From Bog-159 sp963843255 (lineage in GTDB: Bacteria > Acidobacteriota > Terriglobia > Bryobacterales > Bryobacteraceae): DNA of 64,000 nt. The notes below the pieces were generated by a model that saw only the letters and a program-made list of their open reading frames with translations, did not search any database and was not told the DNA's origin. Shown here piece after piece: positions 62,677 to 64,000 of this stretch. Position 1 is the first letter of the stretch. Each line of letters opens with the position of its first letter. The translations under genes and the position numbers were made by a program. The stretch is from the NCBI GenBank assembly GCA_963843255.1, contig CAWJJQ010000003.1, positions 496,001 to 560,000 of the forward strand, read 5' to 3'.

Positions 62677-64000
62677 ATGCGAAGGCGTGACATTTTGAAG
62701 GCCGCCGCAGTTACCTCCCTGGGCAAAGGACTGCGCGCAGATGTGCCCACGCACCTGTGGAGCGGCTACGATTTCGGGCCAGGGCCGAGAGTGACCGGAC
62801 GTCTGAATCAAGGGCCGTTCGGCATTGAGCAAGACGAAGGGTGGTTCACGCTGGCGGCGACCACTCCTTCCGAGCGCCCGGTCGCTAATTTCGGGCTGGG
62901 ACTGGTGGGCTATACGTGGGAAGAAGGCGGCGCATCTCTGGCTGTTCGGGCGGGCCGCGAGGCGATTGAGCAGCACGTAGAGAAAATGGCTTCTTTACCA
63001 TTCGTGGACGTGCTGTACATCCGCTGCGATTGGCGCGATGTGCAAAAAAGGCCCGGGCGGCTGGACCTTTCGCCGGTATGGAAACTGACGCTGGACGCCG
63101 CTAAGCGCCACGGACGGCGGGTGGCCTTTCGGGTGATGCTATCGAACACTGTCGGCCAGCCAAAGTATCTGGCCCTGCCAGATTTTGTCCGCGACAAAGT
63201 TCCGTTAGTAGAAATCGGCAGCCTCAAGGAGTATGGGCCGTTTCAGTTCCGCGAGCCGCGCTACGACCATCCGGAGTTTCAGAAGGCGTTCCAGGAACTG
63301 GTTGAGCTGCTGGCCGGCGAATTCGATGCCAATCCACTTATCGAGTGGATCGATCTCATGCAGTACGGCTTCTGGGGCGAATCGCACACCGGAGGCCTTA
63401 CGCATCCATTTCCGGACTATCTCACCGCGGAGCGCACGATGGTTTCGATGGCCCAGCGACAGACTGATGCGTTCCGCCGGGCCCAACTCGCGGTAAACAC
63501 TCAGCCCGATATCAGCAGTGTGGGGAACAGGGAAGTCGTGGATATGTGTGTACGCGCCGGCGCCTGGCTGCGCACAGACAGCATCCTGGTCGAGGAACCC
63601 GAGCAAATCGAGTCATTCGCCAACCGGCCGGCGTGGCTGGGGGCGATTCTGGAAGATGGTTACTTCCGCAAGTACGACAGCGCGGCTCCGGGGTATCTAC
63701 CACCGGATTCAGCGGGAGTGAACATGCTGGAAGTATCCATGCTGCATGTGCTCGACGTGGGGGGCAACTACTGGTCGCTGTGGACCGAAGCTGACAACCT
63801 GGCCCGCTACAACGAACATTTTCCGCGCGGGTTTACGAGGCTGGGACAGCGCATGGGATACCGCGTCAGGCCGTCCTGGATCTGGCAGCGCAAACGATAC
63901 GGAGCGAACGAACTGGTGGTGGCATTCGCCAATGACGGAGTGGCGGGAGTTCCCGGCGTGCTACGAGTCAATGTGAAAACGCCCAGTGGTGAGGTGATCA
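62677..64000 (+). CDS. Exported glycosidase-like protein (3' truncated)
   Basis: The frame is open to the window end (441 residues visible). It starts with a Tat-like leader 'MRRRDILKAAAVTSLGKG' and then shows TIM-barrel-like segments such as 'VDVLYIRCDWRDVQ', 'LDAAKRHGRRVAFRVML', and 'LIEWIDLMQYGFWGESHTGG', with an acidic residue in 'FWGES' that would suit a glycoside hydrolase active site. The visible end, 'RMGYRVRPSWIWQ' and 'VVAFANDGVAGVPG', resembles the start of a beta-sandwich domain as in DUF4832. Exact family and substrate are not settled. Confidence 0.8.
   Translation, partial: MRRRDILKAAAVTSLGKGLRADVPTHLWSGYDFGPGPRVTGRLNQGPFGIEQDEGWFTLAATTPSERPVANFGLGLVGYTWEEGGASLAVRAGREAIEQHVEKMASLPFVDVLYIRCDWRDVQKRPGRLDLSPVWKLTLDAAKRHGRRVAFRVMLSNTVGQPKYLALPDFVRDKVPLVEIGSLKEYGPFQFREPRYDHPEFQKAFQELVELLAGEFDANPLIEWIDLMQYGFWGESHTGGLTHPFPDYLTAERTMVSMAQRQTDAFRRAQLAVNTQPDISSVGNREVVDMCVRAGAWLRTDSILVEEPEQIESFANRPAWLGAILEDGYFRKYDSAAPGYLPPDSAGVNMLEVSMLHVLDVGGNYWSLWTEADNLARYNEHFPRGFTRLGQRMGYRVRPSWIWQRKRYGANELVVAFANDGVAGVPGVLRVNVKTPSGEVI

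Overview
The window looks like a chromosomal segment of a high-GC Acidobacteriota, most likely from the Bryobacterales/Solibacterales side (Candidatus Solibacter/Bryobacter-like). The pointers are two ADOP-type FtsX permeases (1-4.5 kb), paired VWFA-related acidobacterial proteins (26.6-28.6 kb), a DUF1592/DUF1587-type cytochrome protein with a DUF1552 partner (36-40 kb), many Tat or Sec signals on enzymes of carbohydrate metabolism, and a small protein of the 'ANRRNAQLSTGP' type (55.2-55.8 kb). This is inferred from gene content only; no rRNA or tRNA was recognised.

Layout. 1-8.5 kb: two convergent ADOP permeases, then an XdhC - MocA-like nucleotidyltransferase - AsmA operon with 4-bp overlaps. 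8.5-11.6 kb: an SH3b protein with a Cys-rich, deaminase-like C-terminus, an enolase-superfamily enzyme and a PEP-CTERM-like exported protein. 11.7-17.3 kb: a fatty acid beta-oxidation operon (FadN-like hydroxyacyl-CoA dehydrogenase/hydratase, thiolase, acyl-CoA dehydrogenase). 17.7-22.2 kb: mini-catalase, pirin, MFS exporter, quinone reductase-like enzyme. 22.3-29 kb: nucleotidyltransferase pair, FG-GAP protein with a Gfo/Idh oxidoreductase, aquaporin, VWA pair. 28.6-31.1 kb: kdsB-pyrG, the clearest housekeeping genes. 31-42.6 kb: stress-type protein, MBL hydrolase, an AbrB-RelE toxin-antitoxin locus, an exported methyltransferase, the DUF1592-DUF1552-nucleoside hydrolase operon, and an FGE-like - esterase - PxpA operon. 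42.7-45.2 kb: a lone DUF262/HNH (GmrSD-like) gene of foreign look. 45.5-54.9 kb: sugar isomerase-like, DinB-like, zinc-ribbon genes, then an ECF sigma/anti-sigma pair heading DUF4331, TPR and HEAT genes. 55-62.5 kb: an accessory island of two TIR proteins and a chain of toxin-antitoxin loci. The last 1.3 kb is a truncated Tat-exported hydrolase-like gene.

The most striking features are: (i) four toxin-antitoxin-type loci in which the predicted antitoxin is open but the toxin partner is broken by a frameshift, deletion or nonsense codon, beside an intact VapBC; (ii) a TIR domain and a receiver-like domain in adjacent overlapping frames that look like one split gene; (iii) a dispersed GCGCAAA-type palindrome that forms the end of kdsB and the start of a VWA gene; and (iv) several genes whose -10-like box lies only 6-10 bp before the start codon.
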